NCBI RefSeq assembly: GCF_029868745.1
Contig: NZ_JARWOP010000085.1
Coordinates: 16,001-80,000, forward strand
Direction: 5' to 3'
Length of the DNA: 64,000 nucleotides
DNA from: Nocardia wallacei
Lineage (GTDB): Bacteria; Actinomycetota; Actinomycetes; Mycobacteriales; Mycobacteriaceae
Part shown: positions 33,140-40,871 of the stretch, in pieces
Layout of the letters: each line of letters begins with the position of its first letter
Position numbering within the stretch: position 1 is the stretch's first letter
The notes under the pieces: generated by a model
The model's database searches: none
Seen by the model: only the letters and a program-made list of their open reading frames with translations
Told to the model about the DNA's origin: nothing
Made by a program: the position numbers and the translations under genes

Positions 33140-33769
33140 CTACCGACTCTCGCCGAGCAGAGCGGGATCGGTGGCGACAGCGCGGAGGCGGGCGAGGATG
33201 AGGGCCTCGGCACGGTCGTAACGCTGGTCGTCATCGAACAGGGCGGCGTCCTCGGCGGCCATGCGGGCGAAGGCGTCGAGCTCGAAGGCGAGATCGACGG
33301 GATCCGAGTCGGCGCGGATCTGGCCCATCGACTGGGCCTCGGCGATCGTGGTGGCGTACAAGGTCTGCCAATCGCGGCGAGCCGCGGCGATGGCGTCCCG
33401 GACGCGGCCCGGGCGGGAGTCGAATTCCGGTGCCGTCGCGATGAAGAAGCAACCGCCCTCGAACACCGGCTGCCGCACGTACTGGAACCACGACTCCGAC
33501 AGCGCCCGCACCCGGCGGATCCCGGCCGGCGTCTTGCGGGCCGGACGGACGACCTTCGCGGTGAACACGTCGATGGCCGCCCGCACTGTCGCCAGCTGCA
33601 ACTCCTCCTTGGAGCCGAATTGCGCGAACACGCCGCTCTTGCTCACCTCGAGTTCGGTGGCGAGCCGCCGCACCGACAGGCTCTCCAGCCCCTCCACCGA
33701 GGCGATGTCCATCGCCCGGTCCAGAATGAGCTGCCGGGACTGGAGACCACGCAGGACCCGCTTATCCAT
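33140..33769 (-). CDS. TetR/AcrR-family transcriptional regulator (209 aa)
   Basis: The helix-turn-helix near residues 14-60 (ILDRAMDIASVEGLESLSV, then RRLATELEVSKSGVFAQFGSK) is followed by a C-terminal domain with FEGGCFFIATAPEFDSRPG, typical of the YsiA/AcrR-like branch. ATG 33769. A perfect GGACG-GT-CGTCC site lies 16 bp upstream, and two variants lie between the SnoaL-like gene and the oxidoreductase. The protein probably represses itself and those two divergent genes. Confidence 0.88.
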   Translation of the reverse strand: MDKRVLRGLQSRQLILDRAMDIASVEGLESLSVRRLATELEVSKSGVFAQFGSKEELQLATVRAAIDVFTAKVVRPARKTPAGIRRVRALSESWFQYVRQPVFEGGCFFIATAPEFDSRPGRVRDAIAAARRDWQTLYATTIAEAQSMGQIRADSDPVDLAFELDAFARMAAEDAALFDDDQRYDRAEALILARLRAVATDPALLGESR

Positions 33770-33784
33770 ATCGGCCAGTCTAAT

Positions 33785-33796
33785 GGACGGTCGTCC
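33785..33796. promoter_or_regulatory. GGACG-N2-CGTCC operator, site 1
   Basis: A perfect 12-bp dyad just upstream of the TetR gene start at 33769, preceded by TAAT as at site 3. It is probably used for autoregulation. Confidence 0.7.
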
Positions 33797-33810
33797 GGAC
33801 AATCCGCGCC

Positions 33811-34266
33811 CTATGCGGCCGCCCGCCAAGCAGCGAAGTGGGCCGCCGCGTCGTCGGTGGACAAGCCGAGCTGTGCACACATCTGGTGAAAATCGAAGAA
33901 GAACCGCTCGTGGACGATGCGGCCGTCCCGCACCCGCCAGTGGCAGGCGAAGGGTAGCCGGAAGCGCCGCCCGGTCGATGCGATACCGGCGAGCGGACCC
34001 GCCATCGTGGCGTGCACCTGCCCCGCGCCGAAGACACGATCGCCTGCCTCGCAAAGATATTCGAGCTCGACGGTGTAATCGGGAAAGGCGCGGAAGAAGC
34101 CGTCGAAGTGGGCCGCGGCCTCGGTCGCGCCGTGGGCGACGGCCTGGAACGGGATGGTCTCGAAGACCGCCTCGTCGTGACAGACGGCCAGGGCGGCCGC
34201 GGTGTCGGCCCGCGACTTGGCCTCGGCATAGGCCTGGATCGTCTCGGTGGGTGTGGGGGTCATCAT
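33811..34266 (-). CDS. SnoaL-like / NTF2-fold polyketide cyclase-type protein (151 aa)
   Basis: Small alpha+beta-barrel protein: IQAYAEAKSRADTAAALAV, FRAFPDYTVELEYLCEAGDR near 57-76, TMAGPLAGIASTGRRFRLPF, and WRVRDGRIVHERFFFDFHQM. These are the hallmarks of SnoaL-like ester cyclase/isomerase families, whose members bind small ligands and are often non-catalytic. The start is at one of two consecutive ATGs (34266 or 34263) with AGGAGGA upstream. Divergent from the quinone-oxidoreductase-like gene; both carry the TetR operator. Confidence 0.8.
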   Translation of the reverse strand: MMTPTPTETIQAYAEAKSRADTAAALAVCHDEAVFETIPFQAVAHGATEAAAHFDGFFRAFPDYTVELEYLCEAGDRVFGAGQVHATMAGPLAGIASTGRRFRLPFACHWRVRDGRIVHERFFFDFHQMCAQLGLSTDDAAAHFAAWRAAA

Positions 34267-34289
34267 CGTCCTCCGAATCAGAACTTTCT

Positions 34290-34301
34290 GGACGATCGGA
34301 C
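34290..34301. promoter_or_regulatory. GGACG-N2-CGTCC-type operator, site 2 (degenerate)
   Basis: GGACG-AT-CGGAC keeps one full half-site and three of five bases of the other. It lies 23 bp upstream of the SnoaL-like gene start. Confidence 0.45.
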
Positions 34302-34366
34302 TATAAATCTTCCCACTTCAACGCGCAATATATGAATACACACTGGACATAGCCCGAAAACTAATA

Positions 34367-34378
34367 GTACGGTCGTCC
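34367..34378. promoter_or_regulatory. GGACG-N2-CGTCC-type operator, site 3
   Basis: GTACG-GT-CGTCC matches the perfect site at 33785 at 11 of 12 positions and is likewise preceded by TAAT(A). It lies 24 bp before the ATG at 34403 and probably controls the oxidoreductase gene. Confidence 0.62.
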
Positions 34379-34402
34379 ACATACATGATGGAAGGACGGC
34401 AC

Positions 34403-35353
34403 ATGCGAGCAGTGGTACAGCAGGAGTGGGGCGACCCCGAGAACATGCGTCTGGCCGAAATCGACCGGCCTGAACCGGTTTTCGGCGAAGTCCTGGTCAA
34501 AGTCGTTGCGGCGGGCGTGAACCCGGTCGACTACTACACCGCCCGCGGCCTGGCCTACAACAGCGTGCTCGACCTGCCCTTCGTCAACGGCTGGGACGTC
34601 GCCGGCGTGGTGGAGCAGGTCGGATACGGCACGACCCGATTCCGTCCCGGCGACAAGGTTTTCGGCATGCCCTGGTTCCCGCGCGCGGCGGGCGCCTACG
34701 CCGAGTACGTGACCGCGCCCGCCCGCCACCTCGCCCCCATGCCCGGCGAACTGAGCTTCACCCAGGCGGCCGCGCTCACCCTGGCCGGTCTCACGGCGTG
34801 GCAGATGCTCGTCGACGTGGCCGACGCCGGACCGGGCGACCGAGTGCTGATCACGGCGGCCGCGGGCGGCGTCGGACATCTGGCCGTGCAGATCGCCAAG
34901 GCGCGCGGCGCCCACGTGATCGCCACCGCCCGCGCCGCGAAACACGCCTTCGTCACCGCACTGGGCGCCGACGAGGTCATCGACTACACCACCACCGACA
35001 TCACCACGGTGGTCCGCGACGCCGACATCGTGATCCAGATGTTCGGTGGCGAGGCCGCGTTGCGCGCACTCGAATGCCTGCGCCCCGGCGGCATTCTCGT
35101 CAACGCCCAGGGCGCCTGGTCCCCCGGCATGTCCCGCCGCGCAGCGGAATTGGGCGTACGAGCCACCGCGTATCTGGTCGAGCCCGATCACACCGGGCTC
35201 GAGGCCCTCGCCACCCTGGTCCGCGACTCCGCCCTGCGGGTCCACGTCGACAAGGAACTACCACTGGAACACGCGGCCGCCGCCAACCAACTCGTCGGAA
35301 AGGGCCGCACCATCGGCAAACTCGTCCTAACCATCGGCGAGCACGAGCGATGA
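34403..35353 (+). CDS. Quinone oxidoreductase-like MDR-family oxidoreductase (316 aa)
   Basis: Medium-chain reductase fold: VKVVAAGVNPVDYYTARG near 32-49, DVAGVVEQVG near 66, and the NADPH-binding segment TAAAGGVGHLAVQIAKARGA near 151-170. I see no structural zinc-ligand cysteine cluster, so it belongs to the zinc-free QOR-like branch reducing enones or quinones with NADPH. ATG 34403 is preferred for its GGAAGGA ribosome site; an ATG at 34385 is possible. Regulated by the neighbouring TetR protein, it looks like a stress/detoxification unit rather than part of the beta-oxidation pathway. Confidence 0.87.
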   Translation: MRAVVQQEWGDPENMRLAEIDRPEPVFGEVLVKVVAAGVNPVDYYTARGLAYNSVLDLPFVNGWDVAGVVEQVGYGTTRFRPGDKVFGMPWFPRAAGAYAEYVTAPARHLAPMPGELSFTQAAALTLAGLTAWQMLVDVADAGPGDRVLITAAAGGVGHLAVQIAKARGAHVIATARAAKHAFVTALGADEVIDYTTTDITTVVRDADIVIQMFGGEAALRALECLRPGGILVNAQGAWSPGMSRRAAELGVRATAYLVEPDHTGLEALATLVRDSALRVHVDKELPLEHAAAANQLVGKGRTIGKLVLTIGEHER

Positions 35354-35382
35354 CGAGCCGCAGGTGAGGGTTCTCCAGAGAC

Positions 35383-35425
35383 GATACGAGCCCGATACCC
35401 CTTCGGCGGGTACCGGACTCGTATC
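35383..35425. terminator. Bidirectional terminator hairpin
   Basis: Arms GATACGAG (35383-35390) and CTCGTATC (35418-35425) are perfect, with further pairing inside around a CTTCGG-type loop. It lies between two convergent genes ending at 35353 and 35453. Confidence 0.78.
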
Positions 35426-35452
35426 ACTTCCGCGCAACCTACGGCATAGCGG

Positions 35453-35644
35453 TTATGCGCTGGGACGCTCGAACTCCCCGCTCCCCACGCCTGCCGTGAA
35501 CGCGTCCCACTCACCAGGCGCGAACGTCAGATGACCCGCATCGGGGTTCTTACTGTCACGGACGCCGACCTGGCCGTCAGGCAACCACGAAACCTCAACG
35601 CACTGACCGGCGTTCGCGCTGTAGCTTGATTTGAACCAGTTCAT
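35453..35644 (-). CDS. DUF397-domain protein (63 aa)
   Basis: A typical DUF397 protein: WFKSSYSANAGQCVEVSWL at the N-terminus, VGVRDSKNPDAGHLTF, and PGEWDAFTAGV. In actinomycetes these small proteins are encoded next to HTH/DUF5753 regulators and act with them (WhiJ/BldB-like systems). Here the ATG overlaps the stop of such a regulator by four bases (ATGA), so the pair is translationally coupled. Confidence 0.9.
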   Translation of the reverse strand: MNWFKSSYSANAGQCVEVSWLPDGQVGVRDSKNPDAGHLTFAPGEWDAFTAGVGSGEFERPSA

Positions 35645-36552
35645 TTCTCATACCTCTTGATTACTGTTCTTATGATCTTGCGGGTATCGCTTTGACTGTA
35701 GGACTCCTTGCGCACCGACTCAGCAAACTTCATGTATTGTTCCAACGTTTTGGCGTCGTTCATGTAGGCATCGCTCCAAGATGACTCCAGAAAAGCGAGT
35801 GGCGGTTCCGGTATTTCGCCCGATTGCGCCTTCGGAAAATCGAGAATCATGAAGGTGGCGTTCGGAATACCGAGCGGAAATCCGGCGGAGAACGGGTGGA
35901 TACGGAGTGTCACACTGGGGCTCTGGCTCATATCGAGCAGGTAGCCCAGTTGCTCGCGCATGGTATCCATGTTACCCACCTGCTGATAGAGAGCCGCTTC
36001 GTCGATTATCGCCTCCAAGCGCATCGGGTCGACGGATCGTTTGATTGCGCGTTGCCGGTCGATCCGCAAATTCACTAGCCGATCAACTGCAAAAACCGTC
36101 AGCTCGTCGTTCTCTTCGACGTACTTTCTTGTGATCGCCTCAGCGTATGCACGTGTCTGCAGCAATCCAGGCACAATGAGTGAGTATGAAAACTGTTTCA
36201 CAGCAATCGTTTCCAGCCCGATGAAGAGTTGGAACGTGTCCGAGATGATGTCCCCATAATTCTCGGTCTGCGAGCGCTGCCTCGCCGCCTCCGCTAGTTC
36301 CAGCATGAACTTCGTTCGCTCGCCGTCGAACTCGTACAGCTCACAGAGCGCGCGGATGTGCGGGCGCGAGATTCGTGCGTTCCGTCCAGTCTCATACCGC
36401 TGTAGCGCCGCTTTGGACAGGTCGACCAACATCGCGGCACGCGCGATGGAGAGTCCGGCCGTGTCGCGCCCGTCCCGCAGGATCCGAGCGAGCTGCCTTC
36501 TGGGGAGCGTGGGTATCCGTGGGCTCTCTTCTGCCTGGCTGTGGTCTGTCAC
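35641..36552 (-). CDS. XRE-type HTH regulator with DUF5753 domain (303 aa)
   Basis: The N-terminal helix-turn-helix is near residues 17-70 (ARILRDGRDTAGLSIARAAM, then LVDLSKAALQRYETGRNARI). A DUF5753 sensor-like domain follows (FSYSLIVPGLLQTRAYAEAI, LRIHPFSAGFPLG). The DUF397 partner is directly downstream. GTG start. The gene uses more A/T-ending codons than its neighbours, as do the following small genes, suggesting a separately acquired islet. Such pairs usually tune development or stress responses; the target here is unknown. Confidence 0.88.
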   Translation of the reverse strand: MTDHSQAEESPRIPTLPRRQLARILRDGRDTAGLSIARAAMLVDLSKAALQRYETGRNARISRPHIRALCELYEFDGERTKFMLELAEAARQRSQTENYGDIISDTFQLFIGLETIAVKQFSYSLIVPGLLQTRAYAEAITRKYVEENDELTVFAVDRLVNLRIDRQRAIKRSVDPMRLEAIIDEAALYQQVGNMDTMREQLGYLLDMSQSPSVTLRIHPFSAGFPLGIPNATFMILDFPKAQSGEIPEPPLAFLESSWSDAYMNDAKTLEQYMKFAESVRKESYSQSDTRKIIRTVIKRYEK

Positions 36553-36798
36553 TATCCGAACCTCCCCGTTCCTAGTGATGACTCCGCGCGCTAAAGCGAA
36601 TCAACGCTAACACGCAAGGTGAGTCGTACAACATGAGTCGGATCATGCGGAAACACCATAAATTCAAGCGACATTGGACTGAATAGCCTGTTTCGCTGGC
36701 AGTCACCGCATGGCTGTGCTGTTCTTTTCGAGCGCGATTCCCGTTACGACACACCAAGTTAGACGCATCTGGGGGCTACCACCAATGAAATCAATCCA

Positions 36799-37149
36799 AT
36801 GAACGCATGGACCATCGCGCTGACCACCGTCTCGGTGTCCGCGGTCGCGTTTCCTATCGCTATCGGACTGTCCTGCCTGTGGCCCCCAGACCACAACAAC
36901 GACGAACACCCGATCACCACCACGCACCGCACGCACGCGGCCGACGCGAATCCGTATGCGGCACAGGAATTCCTGTCCACCTGTACCGCACCGACACGCC
37001 CGCTGAGCATCGCGGAAGCACATCGGGAAATGCAATTACATCGCGAATGCCGCTGCGTGAGACAGCGCTTCGCCCTACAGACACTGATCGAAGCCGGTCG
37101 CATAAAACCGGACAGCCATCGGGAGCCCCCACAATCATGGACTTTGTGA
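36799..37149 (+). CDS. Small membrane-anchored protein of unknown function (116 aa)
   Basis: One N-terminal hydrophobic segment (residues 4-27, WTIALTTVSVSAVAF then PIAIGL) is followed by a hydrophilic tail with NPYAAQEFLS, a cysteine pair in ECRC near 94-97, and RFALQTLIEAGRIKPD. Divergent from the HTH/DUF5753 gene across about 250 bp of relatively AT-rich sequence. I recognise no domain; it may belong functionally with the HTH/DUF397 pair. Confidence 0.5.
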   Translation: MNAWTIALTTVSVSAVAFPIAIGLSCLWPPDHNNDEHPITTTHRTHAADANPYAAQEFLSTCTAPTRPLSIAEAHREMQLHRECRCVRQRFALQTLIEAGRIKPDSHREPPQSWTL

Positions 37150-37210
37150 AGCAGTGCGTAAGCAGGGTGCTGGATCTGCCGGCGCGAGTGAACCCGGACG
37201 GCTACAACTG

Positions 37211-37420
37211 ATGCCGATCACGGACTACATGTTCACCAACGACCCAGACCGCGAACGCGCGACATGGCTCGAAAAGCGCGCTCAGAAGGCGGGATACCGC
37301 ATGGATCGTTCGATCGCGGGCACCGGCCCCGACGGCTACCGCCTGTGCGACGCCGAAACCGGATACGAACTCATCCGGTCCCGCCACCTCGAGAACATCG
37401 AGCACTACCTCAACTCATGA
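37211..37420 (+). CDS. Small protein of unknown function (69 aa)
   Basis: A short soluble, charged protein: MPITDYMFTNDPDRERATWL, the stretch EKRAQKAGYRM, and ETGYELIRSRHLENIEHYL. ATG 37211 is chosen; an in-frame upstream start would overlap unlikely sequence. The regular helical/strand pattern and GC-rich third positions support coding. It lies downstream of the 116-aa membrane gene and ends 8 nt before a convergent dehydrogenase gene. No domain recognised. Confidence 0.5.
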   Translation: MPITDYMFTNDPDRERATWLEKRAQKAGYRMDRSIAGTGPDGYRLCDAETGYELIRSRHLENIEHYLNS

Positions 37421-37428
37421 CACGGGAA

Positions 37429-38577
37429 TTACAAGCCCAGATCCCGCGCCACGATCATCTTCATGACCTCGCTGGTGCCGGCGTAGATCCGCGCCACCCG
37501 CGCATCGGTGTACAGGCGCGCGATCGGATACTCCATCATGTACCCGTATCCGCCGAACAGTTGCAGGCAGCGGTCGACCACGCGGGCCTGGACCTCGGTG
37601 CAGAACAGTTTCACGCGCGCCGCGTCCGCGCCGGACAGGACGCCGTCGATCAGATCGCGCACCGCGCGGTCGATCATCGTCTGCGCCGCCTCCACCTCCG
37701 TGGACATCGCGGCCAGTTCGAATTTGGTGTTCTGGAACGAGGCGACCGGCGTGCCGAAGGCGTTGCGCTGCTTGGTGTAGTCGATGGTCGCGGCGATCGC
37801 GGCGCGGGCTTGGGCCACCGAGCCGACCGCCACGGTCAGCCGTTCCTGCGGCAGGTTGTGGCCGAGGTAGCCGAACGCCGCACCCTCCTCGCCGAGCCGG
37901 TTCTCGATCGGAACCCGGACATCGGTGAACGACAGCTCCATGGTGTCCTGCACCTTGCAGCCCATCTTGTCCAGCATGCGGCCGCGCGTGAAACCCGCCA
38001 TGCCGTCCTCGACGACCAGCAGCGTGAGTCCGGCGCGGCGATTGTCCGGATCGGTGGCCGTGCGGGCGACCACGATCACCAGATCGGCGAGCAGGCCGCC
38101 GGTGATGAAGGTCTTGGCGCCGTTGAGGATATAGTGGTCCCCGTCGCGCACTGCGCTGGTCCGCATGCCCGCCAGGTCTGAACCCGTGCCCGGCTCGGTC
38201 ATGGCGATCGCGGTGAGCAGCCGGCCCGCCGCGAGGCCCGGGAACCAGCGCTCTCGCTGCGCGGCGTCGGCGTATTCCAGGAAGTACGGCAGGATCACGT
38301 CGAGCTGGGTACGCACGGTGCCGAGGGTGACCAGCGCGCGGGCGGCCTCCTCCTGCAGGACCACGTTGTAGCGGTAGTCGCGCAGCCCCGCACCCCCGTA
38401 CTCCTCGGGCAGCGCGAACCCGAGCAGCCCGAGTTCGCCCATCTCCGCGAAGATCTCCAACGGCATGACGCCCGACTTCTCCCACTCGGGGTAGTCCGGC
38501 ACGATCCGCTTCTCGATGAAGTCCCGTGCCAGTTGCCGGAACGCCTCGTGGTCGCCGGTGAACAATTCTCGTCGCAC
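37429..38577 (-). CDS. Acyl-CoA dehydrogenase (382 aa)
   Basis: The most canonical dehydrogenase of the window: ALPEEYGGAGL near 56, AMTEPGTGSDLAGMRT near 122-137, NGAKTFITGGLLADLV, the catalytic glutamate in GGYGYMMEYP near 352-361, and a YAGTSEVMKMIVARDLGL C-terminus, as in glutaryl-, isovaleryl- and citronellyl-type enzymes. It does not have an adjacent short partner. GTG start. It is the last gene of the long minus-strand importer/beta-oxidation operon from 49415, next to a thiolase, so it probably acts on a released short or branched chain. Confidence 0.9.
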   Translation of the reverse strand: MRRELFTGDHEAFRQLARDFIEKRIVPDYPEWEKSGVMPLEIFAEMGELGLLGFALPEEYGGAGLRDYRYNVVLQEEAARALVTLGTVRTQLDVILPYFLEYADAAQRERWFPGLAAGRLLTAIAMTEPGTGSDLAGMRTSAVRDGDHYILNGAKTFITGGLLADLVIVVARTATDPDNRRAGLTLLVVEDGMAGFTRGRMLDKMGCKVQDTMELSFTDVRVPIENRLGEEGAAFGYLGHNLPQERLTVAVGSVAQARAAIAATIDYTKQRNAFGTPVASFQNTKFELAAMSTEVEAAQTMIDRAVRDLIDGVLSGADAARVKLFCTEVQARVVDRCLQLFGGYGYMMEYPIARLYTDARVARIYAGTSEVMKMIVARDLGL

Positions 38578-38590
38578 GCCGTGCCTCCGT

Positions 38591-39736
38591 TCAGGAAATC
38601 AGCTCGACCACAGTGGCATTGGCGGTACCGCCGCCCTCGCACATGGTCTGCAGCCCGTAGCGAATCCCGTTGTCGCGCATGTGGTGGATCATCCGGGTCA
38701 GCAGCACCGCGCCCGACCCGCCCAGCGGATGGCCGAGCGCGATGGCGCCACCGAGCGGATTGGTCAGTGCGGGATCCGCGCCGGTCTCGGCCAGCCAGGC
38801 CAGCGGCACGGAGGCGAAGGCCTCGTTCACCTCGAACACGCCGATGTCGGCGAGCCCCAAACCCGCCTTCCCCAAGACCTTTTCGGTCGCGGGGATCGGG
38901 CCGGTGAGCATCAGCACCGGGTCGGAACCCGCCACCGCGCCCGCGCGGTAGCGCACCAACTGGGTCAGCCCGAGTTCTCGAGCCTTCTCCGGGGTGGTCA
39001 GCACCAGCGCGGCGGCGCCGTCGGAGATCTGTGAGGAATTTCCGGCATGGATCACCCCGTCCTCGCGGAACGCGGGCTTCAGACCGGCGAGCTTCTCCAC
39101 CGTGGTACCCCGCCGGATGCCCTCATCCTCGGTCACCACGCCGGAATCCGTTGCGACGGAGACGATCTGACCGGCGAACACGCCCGCATCCTGCGCGGCG
39201 GCGGCCCGCTCGTGCGACAGCGCGGAGTACTCGTCCAGCCGCGTGCGGCTGAAACCCCACTTCTGCGCGATCAATTCGGCCGAGAGACCCTGATTGAACG
39301 AGAAGTCGTCGTAGCGCGCCAACGCCTTCGGCCCGTACGGCTGACCGGAGGCACGGGCCGCGCCCAGCGGCACCCGGCTCATCACCTCGACACCGCCCGC
39401 GACCACGACCTCCTGCTGCCCGGACAGCACCGCCTGCGCCGCGAAATCCACTGCCTGCTGGCTGGATCCGCACGCCCGGTTCACCGTGGTGCCCGGGATA
39501 CTCTCCGGCCAGCCCGCCGCCAGCACCGCGTACCGCCCGATATTGCTGGACTGATCGCCCACCTGCGAGACACAGCCCCAGATCACGTCGTCCACCACCG
39601 CCGGGTCCAGGCCGGTGCGCTCGGCCAGCGCGTTGAGGACGTGTGCGGACAGGTCGGCCGGATGCACTCCGGACAGTCCGCCGTTGCGTTTGCCGACGGC
39701 GGTGCGGACCGCTCCCGCGATGACTACCTCACGCAT
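38591..39736 (-). CDS. Thiolase / acetyl-CoA acyltransferase (381 aa)
   Basis: The nucleophilic cysteine is in NRACGSSQQA near 85-94. GNSSQISDGAAALVL near 235, NEAFASVPLAWL near 290, the catalytic histidine in ALGHPLGGSGA near 330, and the second cysteine in MCEGGGTANA near 365 are also present. All residues of an active degradative thiolase are there. It would cleave a 3-oxoacyl-CoA with CoA, releasing acetyl- or propionyl-CoA. It lies between the hydratase and dehydrogenase genes, completing a beta-oxidation set. Confidence 0.92.
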   Translation of the reverse strand: MREVVIAGAVRTAVGKRNGGLSGVHPADLSAHVLNALAERTGLDPAVVDDVIWGCVSQVGDQSSNIGRYAVLAAGWPESIPGTTVNRACGSSQQAVDFAAQAVLSGQQEVVVAGGVEVMSRVPLGAARASGQPYGPKALARYDDFSFNQGLSAELIAQKWGFSRTRLDEYSALSHERAAAAQDAGVFAGQIVSVATDSGVVTEDEGIRRGTTVEKLAGLKPAFREDGVIHAGNSSQISDGAAALVLTTPEKARELGLTQLVRYRAGAVAGSDPVLMLTGPIPATEKVLGKAGLGLADIGVFEVNEAFASVPLAWLAETGADPALTNPLGGAIALGHPLGGSGAVLLTRMIHHMRDNGIRYGLQTMCEGGGTANATVVELIS

Positions 39737-39739
39737 CTG

Positions 39740-40567
39740 CTATCTCCCGTTCTCGGTCTCGTTGCTCGCGCGAAGCGGCGGACGGTGCACGGTCCAGCGG
39801 CCGGTGTACCGGGGCTCGCGCCGTTCGGCGAAGGCCGCGAACGCCTCCGGGGCGTCCGCGGTCGCGAAATTGATGCCCTGGGCGCGTGCCTCCGCCGCGA
39901 GCGCCTCCCGCAGCGTCGCGTCCGCGCCGTCGTTCAGCAGGGCCTTGGTCTGGGCTAGGGCCACCGGGGGCCCGGCGGCCAGGCGGCCGCCCAGGTCGAC
40001 CACGAACTCATCGATCTCGTCCCCGGGCACCACCCAGGTCACTAGTCCGAGATCGCGCGCCTGCTTCGCATCGATGGTCTCGGCCAGCAGCGCCAGCCGC
40101 TTGGCCTGCTGTAGGCCGACCAGCCGGGGCAGCAGCCACGACCCGCCGAGGTCCAGCGAGAGACCGCGCCGGGCGAAGATCTGCGCAAAAGTCGACTCCG
40201 GAGTGGCGACCACAAGATCGCACCCCAGCGCGAGATTCCACCCCGCCCCAACCGCGACGCCCCCGACCTTCGCGACCGTCGGCTGCGGCACCTCGTGCAG
40301 CAACACCGCGACATCGGTCAGCGCCCGCATCCGATAGATCGGATGATTGTTGTCCGGCACCGAAATATCCGCGCCCGAGCAAAACGCCCCACCCGCACCG
40401 GTAACCACCACCGCCCGCACCGAACGATCCTCGGCCACCTCCCGCAGCGCCTCGGCGAGCACCACCCACAGCTCCGCGTCGATAGCGTTCTTGCGGTGCG
40501 GCCGGTTCAGCGTCAGCGTGCGCACCCCGTCCCGATCGTCGACCAGCAGCACCGGTTCGCCGCTCAT
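39740..40567 (-). CDS. Enoyl-CoA hydratase/isomerase family protein (275 aa)
   Basis: Crotonase fold: TLNRPHRKNAIDAEL near 18-32, oxyanion segments GAGGAFCSGADIS near 57-69 and VGGVAVGAGWNLALGCD near 101-117, then FARRGLSLDLGGSWLLPRL near 128-146. The ARRGLxxDxG segment puts an acidic residue at the usual second catalytic position. The C-terminal 40 residues extend to REPRYTGRW. Only 3 nt separate it from the thiolase gene. Upstream lies a 304-bp gap with nested inverted repeats, so it may have its own promoter within the operon. Confidence 0.9.
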   Translation of the reverse strand: MSGEPVLLVDDRDGVRTLTLNRPHRKNAIDAELWVVLAEALREVAEDRSVRAVVVTGAGGAFCSGADISVPDNNHPIYRMRALTDVAVLLHEVPQPTVAKVGGVAVGAGWNLALGCDLVVATPESTFAQIFARRGLSLDLGGSWLLPRLVGLQQAKRLALLAETIDAKQARDLGLVTWVVPGDEIDEFVVDLGGRLAAGPPVALAQTKALLNDGADATLREALAAEARAQGINFATADAPEAFAAFAERREPRYTGRWTVHRPPLRASNETENGR

Positions 40568-40871
40568 TCCGCGCCCTCATTCGGCCGCAGCTCGCCTGCC
40601 CCGGCGAAATATGCCCGAAGGGGGCTCGTTTCGACATTCGACGTGTCGAAATGCGCTTCAGCACTGCATATTTCGACGCCCACCCCGGTGCACGACGCCC
40701 GCCACAAGGCCGGGGCAGAATACCTTTCCGCACAGCAGCGCACCGGCCATGGACCACATGCAACCCGCGCGTCCCGAAGGGTGACCAAAGGCAAACCAGG
40801 GCGGCGGATCCCACCTCGCCACATCGGCGCCAGCGCGGATCGTCCAGGTCCTCCTGCGCGCACTGCCCCGC
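40568..40871. other. 304-bp gap inside the minus-strand operon
   Basis: I see no gene in it. It contains the nested inverted repeats described at 40605-40675. The surrounding genes are all on the minus strand, and most other gaps in this operon are under about 35 bp, so this space may hold an internal promoter and operator or a processing site. Confidence 0.5.
40605..40675. repeat. Nested inverted repeats (possible operator or cruciform)
   Basis: Outer arms CGAAATATGC (40605-40614) and GCATATTTCG (40666-40675) are perfect complements. Inside lies a 23-bp near-palindrome with arms TTTCGACA (40629-40636) and TGTCGAAA (40644-40651). The TTTCGA element thus recurs several times. It is located upstream of the hydratase gene 39740-40567. 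No regulator for it is evident in the window. Confidence 0.6.

Noticed and set aside
32724..33221. 165-codon plus-strand frame overlapping the TetR remnant
   Set aside because: Arg/Pro/His-rich translation without a domain; the frame at 32806 carries the recognisable TetR C-terminal sequence instead.
36572..36757. 61-codon minus-strand frame in the gap before the 116-aa gene
   Set aside because: No ribosome site, no coding-like third-position bias and no recognisable motif; this gap more likely holds promoters.
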